Positions 22,501 through 34,952 of a stretch of DNA of 64,000 bases are shown here, in pieces. Under the pieces are notes generated by a model that did not search any database, was not told where the DNA came from, and worked only from the letters and a program-made list of their open reading frames with translations. Position 1 is the first letter of the stretch. Each line of letters opens with the position of its first letter. A program made the position numbers and the translations under genes. The DNA is taken from assembly GCA_905250025.1 (NCBI GenBank), contig CAJNOJ010000004.1, positions 62,001 through 126,000 of the forward strand. The letters run 5' to 3'. This DNA comes from Adineta ricciae (Eukaryota > Rotifera > Eurotatoria > Adinetida > Adinetidae).

Positions 22501-25500
22501 TGACTAGAAAATGCAGTAAGCATTCCTGAATCTATTGTCGAATGTGCACTATTCGAGACTGACGCTGTTGGTCCAGTATTATTAACGGTTGATGAATTTG
22601 ACGAGGATGATGATGATGATGTTGTCGTCGTCGTCGCTAATAACGTTGGCACTAACGACTAAAAAGAAAATGATGTTTTCAGTAGATAGAACCTATTTAT
22701 TATCGTATTTCGACTTCAGCAATGACTCTATCAATCCAATTTCTATGCATTTCTAATCTTTGATTTAATGTGCTTCCGGAAACTTGATCTTTGTGTCTCA
22801 GGATGCATTTGCATGTCGAAGGGATCTGTGAAGCGAAAAGAAATTGTTCTACTCTATCTGTTCCATCCTAACTCAAGATTAAACTCAGTCGACTTTACAT
22901 TGGCTCTGGCAAAACTTACATTTAACGTTAAATATTTATCCGATGGAAGAAATGAGTATATCATCGTCAATGAATAGCAGCTCCCAGGAAAGACGAAGAA
23001 CTCGCGAGATCAATAATGAAAGATGAATATTCCTAGATATATATACATCTCATTGCTTGCAAAAGGATATGAAGAAAGAAAGGAGGAAGAAAATAAGAGA
23101 CAGACGATCTATATTGGGAAAATGGGACGAAAGAGAGAGAGAGAGAAAGATAGTAAATGCATCAATAAAATAGAACACATACATAAACAGAAAGCAAAAT
23201 TCGGTCACTATCCTCGTTCATTGATTATAAGAGAACGAATACAAACAACTGTTAAAGAAAAAGAAGAAAGAAAAACGAGAATTACTCACATTACTCTTCG
23301 GCAATCTAATCTATAGGAAAAAAAAGATGAGCAATGTATAATCAAACATCTATTAGAGTGAAGGCGAGAAATAGATGTCTATGGATGTGTGTATGTAGAA
23401 AACTTCGTTGGAGAGCTTTTCTTTTCCTCGGATCTACTCGTAATCGATGAATATTTGATATTATCAGTGTGTTCTTTTTCCCAAACACGGGTATATAGTT
23501 GAGGAGTATCCTCGAGTCCGATGGCAATTAACATTGTGAGGTATAAAATGTTTTTTTTCATTAGACGAAAAAATGGTATCTTTTGTTTGACTTGTTTTCT
23601 TAATGAGTTGTAGTTTCAACAGAAGACAAGACACAACAGTGTTGCTTGCTAGAAGATCACTTCCGTTCAATCTCAAGGCAAATATAACAGACAGACGGGT
23701 AAACTAAGCGAGTGACCGACTAATTGTGACTCTTCTCTATGTAAAACAATGATATATTTGGGCAGATGCTTACTTCGTTTTGTCTCAACTGTTCTATTCA
23801 ATCAATCAATCGTACACATCGAAATATGTCTATTGTGCGTTGACCGAACTCTTTTTTTTCTCTTCTCGTTCTCGTCTTATCTTTTTCTCTTCTTCATCAC
23901 CAAAAGTTTTCATCTAATTAGGATATCGAAAGAAACACGAGTGGGTGAATTTGTAAAGAGCAAAGATGATTCAAATCAGCATTTAGATGAACATGTGGCC
24001 GGAAGTCGTGTAAATATTCCTACCGAATTCAGTGATGCTGATGACGCATCGAGCTGTTGTTGAAAGTGATGAAATGCGATGAGATCGTTTCTGGTAAGCA
24101 GTGCTGTCGTCGGACCTGTTGTATTTGGATTGTTGTTTGTTCGATTGACAATACCGGATGATGAAACCGTTGCTAACATAGTTGGACTCTAAATAATCAA
24201 ACATATGAATCATAAAAAGAGATGTCCTTAATCGAGTTGTTCATAATTATATATGAATAGATAAATAGAGCAAGATGAGTTAGTTGCCAGCATAAGAATA
24301 AGATAAAACAACAACGGAAATGATCTAGCTGAAAAATAGACTTTTTGAGTGTCTCGATTACAAGATGAAAAGTCTTTTTCTCTGTCCCCTTGAGTCTTAC
24401 AAATGTGCACTTACAATTAACAGCATGTCGGTTGAGTTATGTTGCGTGCTTTTGAGCTAGATGCACACATACACGACGAAAATATGATTATTTTATGATT
24501 GTTTCACTGAAGTAGACTACTATTCTTTCTTCTTCTTCTCCTCGTGTTTTTTTCTGCTTGTTCGCGACACGTTGTCGAAGAGTTGTAGTACTTTAGATGA
24601 ACGTAATCGAGAAAGACGACGAAGAAGAAGAAGAAGATTAGTTGAACGAAAGACAAGTGAAAAGAATCTTCTGTCCTATTGTTGCTTCAATGTGTGCATA
24701 TGCATATACCTTCTCTAGTCGATTTTCGTCCTCTTCTCTCCTTGTCTTTTTTAAATAATGTATAGGTTTGGTTCGATTGAGTGATCACGCTAGTAGGTCT
24801 CTCCTTTTGTTTAGTACTAATAACGTTATATCTTTTTTTTCCCTTCTTCTTCTTCTCTCGTTATTACTCTTTGCTTTGTTACTGGGTTGGATTCATGTGA
24901 TGAGCGTGTTATGAGAACGGGCGTCGACGACAATAAGAGCAATGATCAACAGAACGAGTGCGACGAAATAATCGAAGATATGAAATATGATTTTCTTTCT
25001 CTTCCTACATTTTTTTTTGTTCTCTCTTTCACATTTTCTCTTCGCTTTGTGTCTTTATCTATTGTTTTGACGATTTGTGAGTACAGAGTGAAGAAGCTTC
25101 GTCCATTACATCCTGCAATGAGGACTCTCTTTCCCACGTTTTTTTTTGTGTTTCTTGTTAACCAAGCCAGTTTGTATGTGTGTGTGTGTTGGTACGATCG
25201 ATCGCGAACATCTGTTTTTCACTAGAAATCTAATCATGACATAAACATGGATTACCAATACAAACAGGTCAATCAACACGTTCAGATGAGAATTCCTCAG
25301 CGTGATGTGACAATTACCATTCAAACAAGGTTATCAGTTTTCCGCCATTGAAATCAATACGCGTACTCGAAAGTGTTTCGATTTCAACTTTAGTTCGATC
25401 GACCGACAGACATTGATTCAAATTACAAAGATAGGTGAATGAATAATACACATGCATATTAGCACTTCTCTCACAGATAAAATTAGAAAGTAACTACATG

Positions 25501-26133
25501 CGAGACATATCAATGGATGGAAAAGAAAGAGAATCGACATGCTTCGAAACATGCATGAAAAACAATAATAACTAGTTTGATATCGAATTCGGATATGCTG
25601 AAATCCATGCGAAATACTGGCGAGAAAAGAACAGAACTACATTGAATTAGTGCGAGACAAGAAGGTCAATACAGAATTGACGTGCAAGACGATAAATACA
25701 CAACACAACTATCTTACCACTATTATCGGACATTATCTTTTCTGAAAAACAAAGCTTTTCTTAGTTAACATCTTCATACACACGCACACGTATTCACATC
25801 GATAAGCAAAGATATGAAGAAGCGACACTAATTTCAAACGTTTTACCTTCGTTGAGAAAAAATCAAATCTCTATCTCCTGGAAGAATCAATGATTGACAA
25901 ACTAATTGAAAAGCAGACAATTTACTTACAAAGAATTGATCGGTTAATAGTCGATGGTTATTGAATGGTTGAATCCAAGGCGTGGGAAAGTATTGATTGA
26001 CAACTGGATGAGGATGAGGATAGACACCTGTTGTTGCCGCAGGAGATGATGAGGAGGATGATGATGATGATGACGGAGATTCAGTTGATGAAAGAAACGT
26101 AGCTGCTGCAATTGTATTATTATGTAGAAGCAT
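19525..26133 (-). CDS. RBFOX: RBFOX (Fox-1) family splicing regulator, 12 exons
   Basis: Exons (minus strand): 26133-25930, 24188-24024, 22655-22317, 22260-22093, 22038-21985, 21655-21563, 20667-20607, 20544-20433, 20131-19967, 19906-19811, 19672-19609 and 19560-19525. Together they encode 518 aa with all phases consistent. The single RRM (about residues 272-345) is nearly canonical: [20 protein letters not shown], the [17 protein letters not shown] exon, then KGFGFVTF and ends with EGRKIE before VNMATAR, as in animal Fox proteins. The last exon reads [15 protein letters not shown], matching the conserved RGGYNRFAPY-type C-terminus. The N-terminal 270 residues are Ser/Thr/Asn-rich low complexity. 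RBFOX binds (U)GCAUG in pre-mRNA introns and controls neuronal and muscle alternative splicing in the nucleus. Two long introns (1.7 and 1.4 kb) separate the N-terminal exons; the rest are 48-895 bp. Additional upstream or alternative first exons are possible. Confidence 0.93.
21044..21049 (-). promoter_or_regulatory. TGCATG element in RBFOX intron 6
   Basis: Minus-strand TGCATG (CATGCA on plus) within the 895-bp intron just downstream of the 93-nt RRM exon. This is the consensus binding element of RBFOX proteins. Confidence 0.5.
21328..21333 (-). promoter_or_regulatory. TGCATG element in RBFOX intron 6 (exon-proximal copy)
   Basis: A second minus-strand TGCATG in the same intron, about 230 nt downstream of exon 6 (21655-21563). 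A bare GCATG also occurs in the upstream intron at 21862-21866. Confidence 0.5.
25451..25555 (-). promoter_or_regulatory. Two TGCATG elements in RBFOX intron 1
   Basis: Minus-strand TGCATG at 25451-25456 and 25550-25555, both in the first long intron 375-480 nt downstream of exon 1. Confidence 0.4.
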
Positions 26134-26728
26134 GGTTTCTCTCTCTCTTTCGATTTTTTGTATAAGAAAAATAGATCTAAAGAGAAATCAATATGAATTA
26201 GAGAGGCTTCGTCAAATAGATTCGAATAGAAGGTTTCATTTGTATAAATTAAACAAAAAGAAACTGTATGCATCCGTTCGTTTTATGTCGAAGTATGAAT
26301 GATATGATAATATATTCCTCTGGCCTTTTTTTTCGAAAAGTTAAACAAAGAACGAAAATGATAGGATTATCACTATCACTAACACAGATAGATTTATCGT
26401 ATTGGTGGATTATTTAAGGCAAATTAAACCAAGTCGGAAATATGACGAAGTTTTTCGAAAATAACCGAATGGTTTCCAACAAATTTCCTCATTATTACTG
26501 CGTAGAATCTCAAAGTAACAATTAAACGTTGTAGTTTTGTTCAACGTCGAGCGACATCTAATGAAGTCGTTCGGAAACGACTATATATCCGACTGAATGC
26601 AACATAACTACAAGAAACTGCTGAGAATTTATTTGTCGAACGAATGACTTCATATAAATGTTTTCTTTCATCGATTAGCAATTAACAACAAAAAAGACAT
26701 GATGAGAACATATCATTCATTGTCTCTG
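26134..26728. other. Intergenic, RBFOX upstream region
   Basis: 5' flank or UTR of RBFOX on the minus strand and 3' flank of the small precursor gene. No coding frame recognised. Confidence 0.4.
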
Positions 26729-27052
26729 TTAACCCATGAATTCTCTTGGATCACCTTTGGTAATTAATCTGGATCGTTTGGCGATGACATCGTATTGGTC
26801 ATCATCGATCTGGTTCACTTTGTTTTTGAGGAATGCTAATAAACGTTGTTCGGCATTGTAGGATGGGTTGTATTTTTGGTTGACGCGGTACGTTTCGACG
26901 TCTTCCCCGCTCTCGTCGTGTTCGCTGTCGACTGGTCGGATACTTTTCGAACTAAATCAACATAATGCGGACTAGGTTCTCTCGACAAACCAAGCTTACC
27001 TGACTAGAAAAACTGTCAATGCTAAAAATACAACGATGGAATAGAATTGCAT
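26729..27052 (-). CDS. Small secreted peptide-hormone-like precursor
   Basis: Two exons, 27052-27000 and 26951-26729 (48-bp intron, GTAAGC...TTTAG, phase AG|T), give 91 aa. Residues 1-17 are a strongly hydrophobic signal peptide (MQFYSIVVFLALTVFLV). An acidic spacer follows (DSEHDESGEDVE), then a helical segment (YNAEQRLLAFLKNKVNQIDDDQYDVIA). A dibasic KR sits at residues 76-77. The rest, SRLITKGDPREFMG, ends in Gly, the amide donor used when neuropeptides are processed. A prohormone convertase plus amidation would give a 13-residue peptide ending Phe-Met-NH2. A TATA box lies 58 bp upstream. There are no cysteines. The precursor reading is inference; I do not match it to a named neuropeptide family. 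Confidence 0.65.
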
Positions 27053-27109
27053 GTTGTCAGGCAGATATAAACGAGAAAATGAATAGTAAAAGCGAGTGTT
27101 GCTGGTATC

Positions 27110-27115
27110 TATATA
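27110..27115 (-). promoter_or_regulatory. TATA box of the small precursor gene
   Basis: TATATA on the minus strand in the context GAGTATATAGATACC, 58 bp upstream of the ATG at 27052. Confidence 0.55.
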
Positions 27116-27841
27116 CTCCTGAAGGGTACTGATATCTTAAATGAGAAAAATTATTGGTTTTGTTCCTTTTTATCTTAATATGAAGATGCATCTTGAACGA
27201 CATTACATGGGCGTAATACATGGGTCGGATGAGATGTCGTTTTATTTCTCTTGGCTAAAAAGAATTTTTTAAGATTTTAATGGATACTAATGTTTTGCTT
27301 TTTGCTTTCACTCGAGTGTGTAAATGGATACTTTGAAACTGATACAAAAAAAGATAAATTCATGATATGTTTCTGAGAAGAAGACTTCAAGATCATTTAT
27401 ATTTTCCATTTCATTCCCGGACGGTGTATGGAAGGGTGGATGAAACAGGTTGTTCTTGTAATATTGATCATTGAGACCATATGCAACGGTCACAACACAG
27501 TGTCTGGTGCGCTCGTACGACAAAATTTTAGTCGCCACCGGTTTCATTGGCTTTGACAGATCACTTATCGTATTGAAAAGACGTCCTGAACATTTCTAAT
27601 CTGTGCTAAACACTGTTCACTATCAAGCAATTAGCTTCTATTCTCTGGATGTAAGATGCTTAATTGAACTCGATAGGAAGAAGTTCTCTTGAATCCAAGG
27701 ATAAAAAAATCGCCAAATCAATCATATGAATTGAAGAGTCTGTCTGATTAAATTATCGAAGTTTTATTTGTATTAAAAAATGAATAAAAAAGAAAAGAAA
27801 AGGCAAATGATCATTCTAGAATATGTTCACTGTTCTCCATA
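27116..27841. other. Intergenic with an unassigned open frame
   Basis: A minus-strand frame at 27547-27308 (TKILSYERTRHCVVTVAYGL...) is less AT-rich than its flanks and could be a decayed exon. It has no domain, signal or splice partner that I can support. Confidence 0.3.
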
Positions 27842-29953
27842 TTAAACATGATGTGTAAGAATCGGAGGTGAAGATGGTGGAAGGAAAACTTGATAAATAT
27901 TATGATTATTTTTCTGAGTTGACTTTTGATTCGGTGTAGTTTGGGTTGGAGTGATATATTGTAATGTACTGTAATTCGCAGATTCTAAGTATTCTTTATC
28001 GTAAGGAGATTTGTCGATGAAACTATCTCGTTTAGCTGAAACGTGTTCGATAGTTTGACTTGTTCTATGATAACCTGAACGAATGGCCTGACGAAATGAA
28101 TTGGTGCGATAAATCGGAGAGAAGATTTCATCGTGACTGTTATTAGGTAGTTGGTAGATTTGATTGGATAGAGACGTTCTTCGTTGTTGTTGTTGTTGTT
28201 GTTTTTGAAGGGTCGGAGACATGTAAATTGCAGACGATGGAGTGACAGACAATGATGAGAGAGACTTTTCTGCCACAGCACGTCGATGTTTATGCCGTTG
28301 ACGTACCCAACAGAACGCACCTATCAGAACTAGAATCGAGGTGCCAAGAAGACCAGCGATGATACCAAGCACAATACGAAGAGGTAAATCCGAAGAACTA
28401 CAAAGAAAATGTTTCTAAGAATTACTCTAGTGAGCATAAGACATTCTAACCTATTTGCATTAGTTGTTTTTGTGGTTGTTATAATAGCATCGTCCGTACA
28501 TTGATTATTCAAACAACTTTGTCCGAATGGACATCGTCGAATAGTATCAGTATTTGAACAATTGGTTGAATCAACCGGTAGTTCACAAACATATGAATTA
28601 TTTCGTTGAATTTTTAATGTATCACTTGGGCAAATACATAAATAATTGCTCGTTGAGTTACACCATGTGATACAACGTGTGGGAAATATCGTACAAGCGC
28701 TTGTGTTCAATGTATCAGCACAATAGAACGAATTCGAATAGGAAACGAGGGAATTCGCTGAAAGACAAGTACATGTCGATAATGTTGAAGAACAAGTTGT
28801 TAACGATGACGAGCCACAAGTATCAGTTAATGGATTACAAAGAGTGCCTATAGAATCAAATAGATTGTTTTCAAGGTTTTTTTCTCAATAGAAAAGAAAC
28901 TTTTGAAACGGATGTTCGCATCAAAATAAAACACAAAAATTTTTTTGTTCATCTACAACGGTAATGTAGTAGAAAAGATTGATTTCCGAGACTCAATTAC
29001 TATCATCATCAAGCGAAGATATGAGAAGTTTTTGCTAATCATTGAAACAACTCTGACTGAGTATAAATTTCTTTCAATTTTAAAATATTACAACAAAAGA
29101 CAAGTCGTTATTTCCGTTCGACGTCAAGGACATGTCCGACAAGTTTTTCTTTTTCATTTATCAATGCCATTATCTGAGTAGACTCTTTTGTTCTATCTGA
29201 ACTATACTCTATCTGAACGACAAAACAAAATACATTTAATTTCACATCGAAATGCAATGTTTGTTTGCCTATTGAGTTTTTTTATTTGTTCTCTAATCCC
29301 ATCAAACCATTAACTGTATTTCTGTTTTTGTCAACGTGAACGAAACAAAATGTGCACCAGACAACTCACATCGATGTGTCAATCGCGTCTATATGAAACT
29401 TACCAACAGGTTTTTCATAATCAATTTCAATATTGAAGATCGTTTGAGGATCCGTCATGTATTGACCATTATTAATCGAACAATTACTCAATTGATATTG
29501 TCCTTGTCGGAGATAAAGGCCCATTTGATTGAGTGATATTGAACTTGATGAATAGTTGAATGGTGTTAGGGGAACAACGATCGGCTCGGAGTAGCGTGAA
29601 GTTAGTGTGGAGCCGGCAACAGTTTGTAATTGACAAGAACTGACAATGGATCCACAATCGAGTATTATCGGAAATGGAACAAGATACGTTGATGTGGAAA
29701 ATGGATAAATAAGACCGACTTCAAATGTTGAGATCGATGCTGTCGACGATAGAAACGAATAACTAGCTATGAGTTTAACAGATGATGAATTGACAAATTG
29801 AAATTGATTCGCAACAGCAGCGCTTGCTAAGTACGTTCTATTTACAAATGAACAGCCGTAGAGAAAAGTCGGTGTTGATGTCGTTGTTAATTGAGAATTT
29901 ATTGTTTGGATGTAAAGGAAAAGAAGAAACACCATAAACATCGCATAGACCAT
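27842..29953 (-). CDS. Single-pass type I membrane protein with Cys-rich ectodomain
   Basis: Three exons, 29953-29404, 28847-28451 and 28397-27842, give 500 aa. Residues 1-21 are a signal peptide (MFMVFLLFLYIQTINS). The ectodomain up to about residue 315 has many N-x-S/T sites and, in exon 2, a dense cysteine region (LCNPLTDTCGS...CSSTLSTCTCLS...TRCITWCNSTSNYLCICPS...RRCPFGQSCLNNQCTDD) resembling EGF-like spacing without a clean EGF consensus. One transmembrane helix (IVLGIIAGLLGTSILVLIGAFCW, about 322-346) is followed by a basic stop-transfer (RQRHKHRR). The tail of about 150 residues has a polyGln run and several Tyr (SPIYRTNSF, NYSTLQYITP). It is probably a cell-surface adhesion or receptor protein. 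The family is not recognised. Confidence 0.8.
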
Positions 29954-32900
29954 ACACCATTGCGGCTTGTCACCAAGTCAGAACGACAAAATCAGATGTC
30001 TGAAATGGATGTAGCTCAGTTAAACAAAGAGAGAAAGAGAGGAGAGATGAAGGAAGAAGCATATTTATGTCACTGGGTATGCATCATCGAGAAAGAGAGA
30101 AAGAAAGAAAGGAGAAAGAAAAGTGGCACAAATGAGACATCGAGGTTTCGGCACAATCAAATCGATAACGAAATCATTTTCTTCTAATTAAGTAAATGAA
30201 TATTTATCCCACCTTTCGAACTATCAGCAGCTACATAATACCGATCGAAATGAACCAGGCGAACGGCAAAAAAGCTCATATATATATATATGATTCAAAA
30301 TGTTCGTCATTGACTATGTTGGATGCTTCGCATGCCAACACTTCGAAATCATATATATTAAAAAAAGCAATCAATTATCAAGTATCTCCTTTCTAGTAAC
30401 TACATTAAAAAATAACACTCACTCGCGAAACTTTCGACAGCACAAGTTCACTGTATGTACACATAGTTGATCTAATTATATAAGCGATTTTGTTCTGTAC
30501 GACACTATGTATGAATCGAAACTATGTCTCACATCGATGTGTGAACGGATACTCTCGTTATCGATCTATTCTGTTTTAAGGTAAGACCGATTAGAAGCAT
30601 TGGGCAACCAAAACACATCACATATGTATGATCTCTTCTCTAATCTTGACAAGATTACGTTAGCTCTTCTCTCATTAGTAAATACTTTTCCTCGTCGATC
30701 AATCGTTCGCTTTTTTTTTACATTTCTCTTTGTATACCTGACTGAACTTCGATGGTGATTATACCAATATCGCTTATGAAGGGAGAGAGAGAGAGCCGCC
30801 ACGAGTGTTAGTGGTGCGATTAATTTCGTATGTCAATATTTGCCGATGAACATTTATATTTCTATATATAAGTGGTTAATTCGAATAACACATGTACACA
30901 CACATGAACGCTTACAGCTATTTATCAATATTCGACGTTGTCTTAGAAAAAAAAAGGCCGTTGATACTCGTTTTTTCTTCTTCTGTCTTTTCGTTTCCTG
31001 CGTAACCGAGCCACATGCTATGATTAATGTGACACATACTTTATAATTATTCCTTAATGGCTTTGAGAATATCTATGTTCACTATTCGCATACGTCTTAC
31101 CTTGATAACACATGTTTCCACGAGGCGATGTCAAAGAAACGAAGAAATCTATTGTCTGACTATTGATTTAAGGAATATTTAACTCATATAGATTAGACGG
31201 GAAAAAAGCGTTCACCCCCCATGTCAATAAAAACCGGCGAGAAAAACTTACCAACAAAGATTCAAGTGTCTCTGACACGTTTTTCTTCATGTCCAATCTG
31301 AAGAAGAAAGAATCAAGCGTACACATACGTATATACATTTCTTCGAGACTAGATATGCAATTGTTTATGCTCGAGAGACAAGTTTGAAAGTGTGGTGGAG
31401 TATTGTTTGATGTTAAAATATTCACACACATCGAGCAACGAAAGTGGACACTTGTCGTTTGGTTATATATACAAATATGAGTAAAAGAACTAATGAAATC
31501 AAAGAACAATATATATATATATATATATATATTTCATATCTGTTTTGCCGAAAGCAAATGTCCACTATGCATATATCTCTGATTGATGTTTCGGTTTGAT
31601 CTAGAACGAACTGATTTCATTGACACTGTATTAAATGCTAGTAATTGAAGTGAAAAAAATTTTCTTATTCGATCAAATTACTAAGACGTACGTCAATTCA
31701 TTTCTAACAAAAACAAACTCGTGTTCAATGGAGACATGTTATCTTTGATAGTTATTCTATATAGTAGACTAACAAATAAATGCGAAGAAGAAATTTTAAT
31801 CATATGCCCGATGAAACCTCATTATAGCTAGTATAATAATCATTGTCATGAGTGTTAGTATCAGATTCCACTCGTGAAAAGAGAAACATAAATATAATCA
31901 TTCGATTCTAATGCCTATTATTACGCATTTGATTGTTATTTGTCGACAGTTGACTAGGACACTTTCTCTTCTCTCGTCCGTTGTTTTTAAGTATATGTGC
32001 CTTAGCGGCATCAACAGTCGTCATAACTTCTATTTGGATTCTGTTACACAGTGAGCGATGACGCGAACCATTGTCTATTTACATTGACATTCAATCTTCT
32101 GTTTCTGCTTTCTTTTTCTTTCTCATTATGATGAGAAATGAGATGAACATGTGCACATAACCACGAGCCGCTTTCATCGTCTTCTTTGTGGTTCATCTTA
32201 CATACGAAAATGAAAGGTAGCCTATAAACTTCCAAGACTTCCAAGGCTGCTATATACACACGTGTATGCATATAAATAGCTTCTCGATAATCGAATCAAT
32301 CGCCGTCAGGAGTAACAGTAGACAGTATAAATAATCGCTATATACAATATCGATCAAGTTATGCAAGTTGAACATATGCAGTACAGAGAAAGAATAAACA
32401 CAATGGGATAGAAAGTGAAAATCGAAATGGGAGGATACTTCGAGAGATTCTCTTCTAATGATGAGCAATTAATCTTCTTCGATTCAGTTTTGATTTCTAT
32501 CAAAACATCAATGTGTTTGTATTCAATCAATAGGATATATCCGGTATCGGTAATTGATGTCCAACAGGAAATCTTGACGTCTATTGGTAAATGCTCATTC
32601 ATCAATTGGATTTCGGTTCAATCAATCTGATCAACGAAATACGTTGGTTAAAAAGATCCGCACGTTGTATTTGATCCTCTTGTTTCATCGAAATGATATA
32701 TGAGATGATTCGATTTTGCCCGTCGAACATCGATACTAATTAGGAGTAAATGAAATCTTTTGGTCAAGGAAGAAACTCGATCGTTTTCTCATTAATTTTT
32801 GTTTCAACATAGAAATCATTGTCAAACACAAGGGCCTTGATGGAAGTATTTACATGATATTGAGAAAGAAAGTTGTTATTTTGTCTAAACGTGCTGTTTA

Positions 32901-33343
32901 ACCTTGTTAAAAGCGTTTTTCGCGTCAGTTCAATCCTGAGTGATTAATTTTCTTATAGAAAATGTTTAATGAAGAGAAAAGCAGTGTTTTATTTTTATTT
33001 GACTTACAGAACAAGTCAATATTTGAGCTGAATGAAATCAAGATGGCTGCTGCATCTTTTTTGAGAACTGTGTTTTTTACTTGTCAAACACAAAAGATGT
33101 GTAGGAACTATTTTGAGACGAGCAGCAAACCTGTTATCCTAAAAGTTTGTTTCTGAATGAAATCATGCGTAATTTACGGTGATATTTTCTGATGTAGAAA
33201 GAAAAAGTTCATTAATTCCGGATGCTCAAACCAGTAAGAACTTTCTTATCAACTGAATTTGAAAAACACTAACATAAGAAATCACATTTGTTGCCAAAAG
33301 TCACCTCCACGAGTGTTTCATGCCACTTGTTATTCTTTTCCTA
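29954..33343. other. About 3.4 kb gene-poor AT-rich region
   Basis: Short frames only. A minus-strand frame at 31509-31168 has a few Cys/His (HFRCSMCVNIL...FQTCLSS) but no complete zinc finger and no splice support. There is an (AT)n microsatellite at about 31508-31532. No RNA gene recognised. Confidence 0.45.
31508..31532. repeat. (AT)n microsatellite
   Basis: About 12 uninterrupted AT units. Confidence 0.9.
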
Positions 33344-34369
33344 ATGGATGGAACAAATCAAACTGATTATGGTGACTATACAGATTCATTTGACTCAGAT
33401 ATAGCGTTGTCGTATCCAGTTCGATTTTGGTTACTTCTCGTATCAGACATCCCGGCTATTCTGATGGTCCTATTCGTTCTGCATTATCTCCTAAATAATT
33501 CATCACAACGGAAATTACTGCACAACCATACATTTATTCTACTTTTGTTTCTAACAATGTTTACATTGTTGACTGACATACCACTTTATCTAAATTATGT
33601 ACGAATCGGATCTGTTTGGCCAGCAAGTCCTGCAACTTGTTACGTATGGTGGATGTGTAACAATGCCTTTGCTGCTACAACATACCATCTGATGAGTTTA
33701 GCATCGATCGAACGACATATTATAATATTTCATAGCCACTGGTTAGCAACAAAGTACAAACGACTATTTCTTCACTATTTACCTCACATAGCTGTGTTAA
33801 TCTATTGTTTCTGTTTTTATTTTCTGGCGATCTTCTTTCCATCATGTGAGAATCATTTCATTTATACAATCTTGTATTGTGCATATCCATGTTACTATTT
33901 TGTTTCGGATTTTCGCAATTTTTGGGATTTAGTCTTTAATGGCGTTACACCACCTTTGATTATTAGTTTATTCAATATTCTCCTTCTTGCCCGCGTTCTC
34001 TATCAAAAACATGTCCGTCTTCACCAACCAGTTGTGTGGAGAAAACATCGCCGGCTGACGATTCAGGTTGTCTCCGTTTCGTTGCTATACCTATCGAACA
34101 TTTTTCCAGCTATGGTAATAGGATTACTTAGAATATGCGGATATTCAACAGAAATCGGTGATAAGATTTTGACGTATACAACTTTCTTTGCGTATTTTAC
34201 TAGCATTTTGTTGCCATTTGTTTGTTTGGGATCTTTACCGGAATTACGATTGAAACTGAAGCAAATTCTTCAATGCTCATGGCTGTGCACGCGTCAAACT
34301 CGTGTAGAACCGTTCCATGATCCCACATTTGCAACGAAAGGCCATCCAGTTGTAGTGAGAACATCGTGA
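33344..34369 (+). CDS. Seven-transmembrane receptor, lineage-specific GPCR family (copy B)
   Basis: 341 aa from the Met of MDGTNQTDYGDY; a Met eight codons upstream (33320) is in frame, but the hydrophobic residues it would add look like UTR. The N-terminus is acidic with an N-glycosylation site. Seven helices follow. Family marks are YPVRFWLLLVSDIP before TM1, SIERHIIIF at the TM3 end, HYLPHIAVLIYC, IFFPSCEN, WRKHRRLTIQ before TM6 and LGSLPELRLKLKQIL after TM7. It is intronless and closest in layout to the neighbour at 34953, with which it forms a direct tandem pair 583 bp apart. Confidence 0.87.
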   Translation: MDGTNQTDYGDYTDSFDSDIALSYPVRFWLLLVSDIPAILMVLFVLHYLLNNSSQRKLLHNHTFILLLFLTMFTLLTDIPLYLNYVRIGSVWPASPATCYVWWMCNNAFAATTYHLMSLASIERHIIIFHSHWLATKYKRLFLHYLPHIAVLIYCFCFYFLAIFFPSCENHFIYTILYCAYPCYYFVSDFRNFWDLVFNGVTPPLIISLFNILLLARVLYQKHVRLHQPVVWRKHRRLTIQVVSVSLLYLSNIFPAMVIGLLRICGYSTEIGDKILTYTTFFAYFTSILLPFVCLGSLPELRLKLKQILQCSWLCTRQTRVEPFHDPTFATKGHPVVVRTS

Positions 34370-34952
34370 TTATAAATAAAATCATTATTCTTTTTTGCTG
34401 GGATTTAACATCTTATCCGATCAAAGATGTTCCGATTGTGCGCGTCTTGTCGTCGCATAAGGCTTCTTGTTTCTAAAGAAAGACATATAATAGAATATTT
34501 AATCTTATAGGCTGATTTTTTTCTAGGAGAAATATGTCTGATATAAAAAATTCTTTATTCGTGGTAATAGCGGCATCTGCTCGAAGTGACGATATATGTC
34601 GGGTTAATCTTTAGAAGTTTGTACTAACTTACGATAATTGATGATTTCGTGAAGGAGACTTCTCGTTTCTGGGAGTAAACATAATAGAGTTTGTAGAGCA
34701 CTAATCATTGTATCTTTCACACCTATTTCTCCTAAAACTTTTCGAGCGGATCAATAATTAAATATCTGCTACTTATGTAAATGATATGCCGCGAGAAATC
34801 TTATCATGAGGATTACATATTAAATGAATATGTGGATATGTTGCGAATGATTATGCACGCTTTCCCTAGATTCATGTTGACAGCATAGGGAAGGAAAAGT
34901 ACATTTCTAGTTGTCTTTTTTTTTAATCAAAGTATTATTCAGACTCACAATT
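34370..34952. other. Spacer between tandem GPCR copies
   Basis: AT-rich, no gene; AATAAA-type signal just after the first GPCR stop (34374-34382). Confidence 0.45.

Noticed and set aside
22131..25324. Many short frames on both strands between 22.1 and 25.3 kb
   Set aside because: They lie in RBFOX introns or antisense to its exons; composition is low complexity.
27308..27547. Minus-strand 79-codon frame
   Set aside because: Less AT-rich and possibly a decayed exon, but no homology or splice evidence that I can state.
31168..31509. Minus-strand frame with scattered Cys/His that might suggest a zinc finger
   Set aside because: Spacing does not match C2H2, B-box or other zinc modules, and no adjoining exon was found.
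32354..32630. Overlapping frames on opposite strands
   Set aside because: No supporting features; probably chance.
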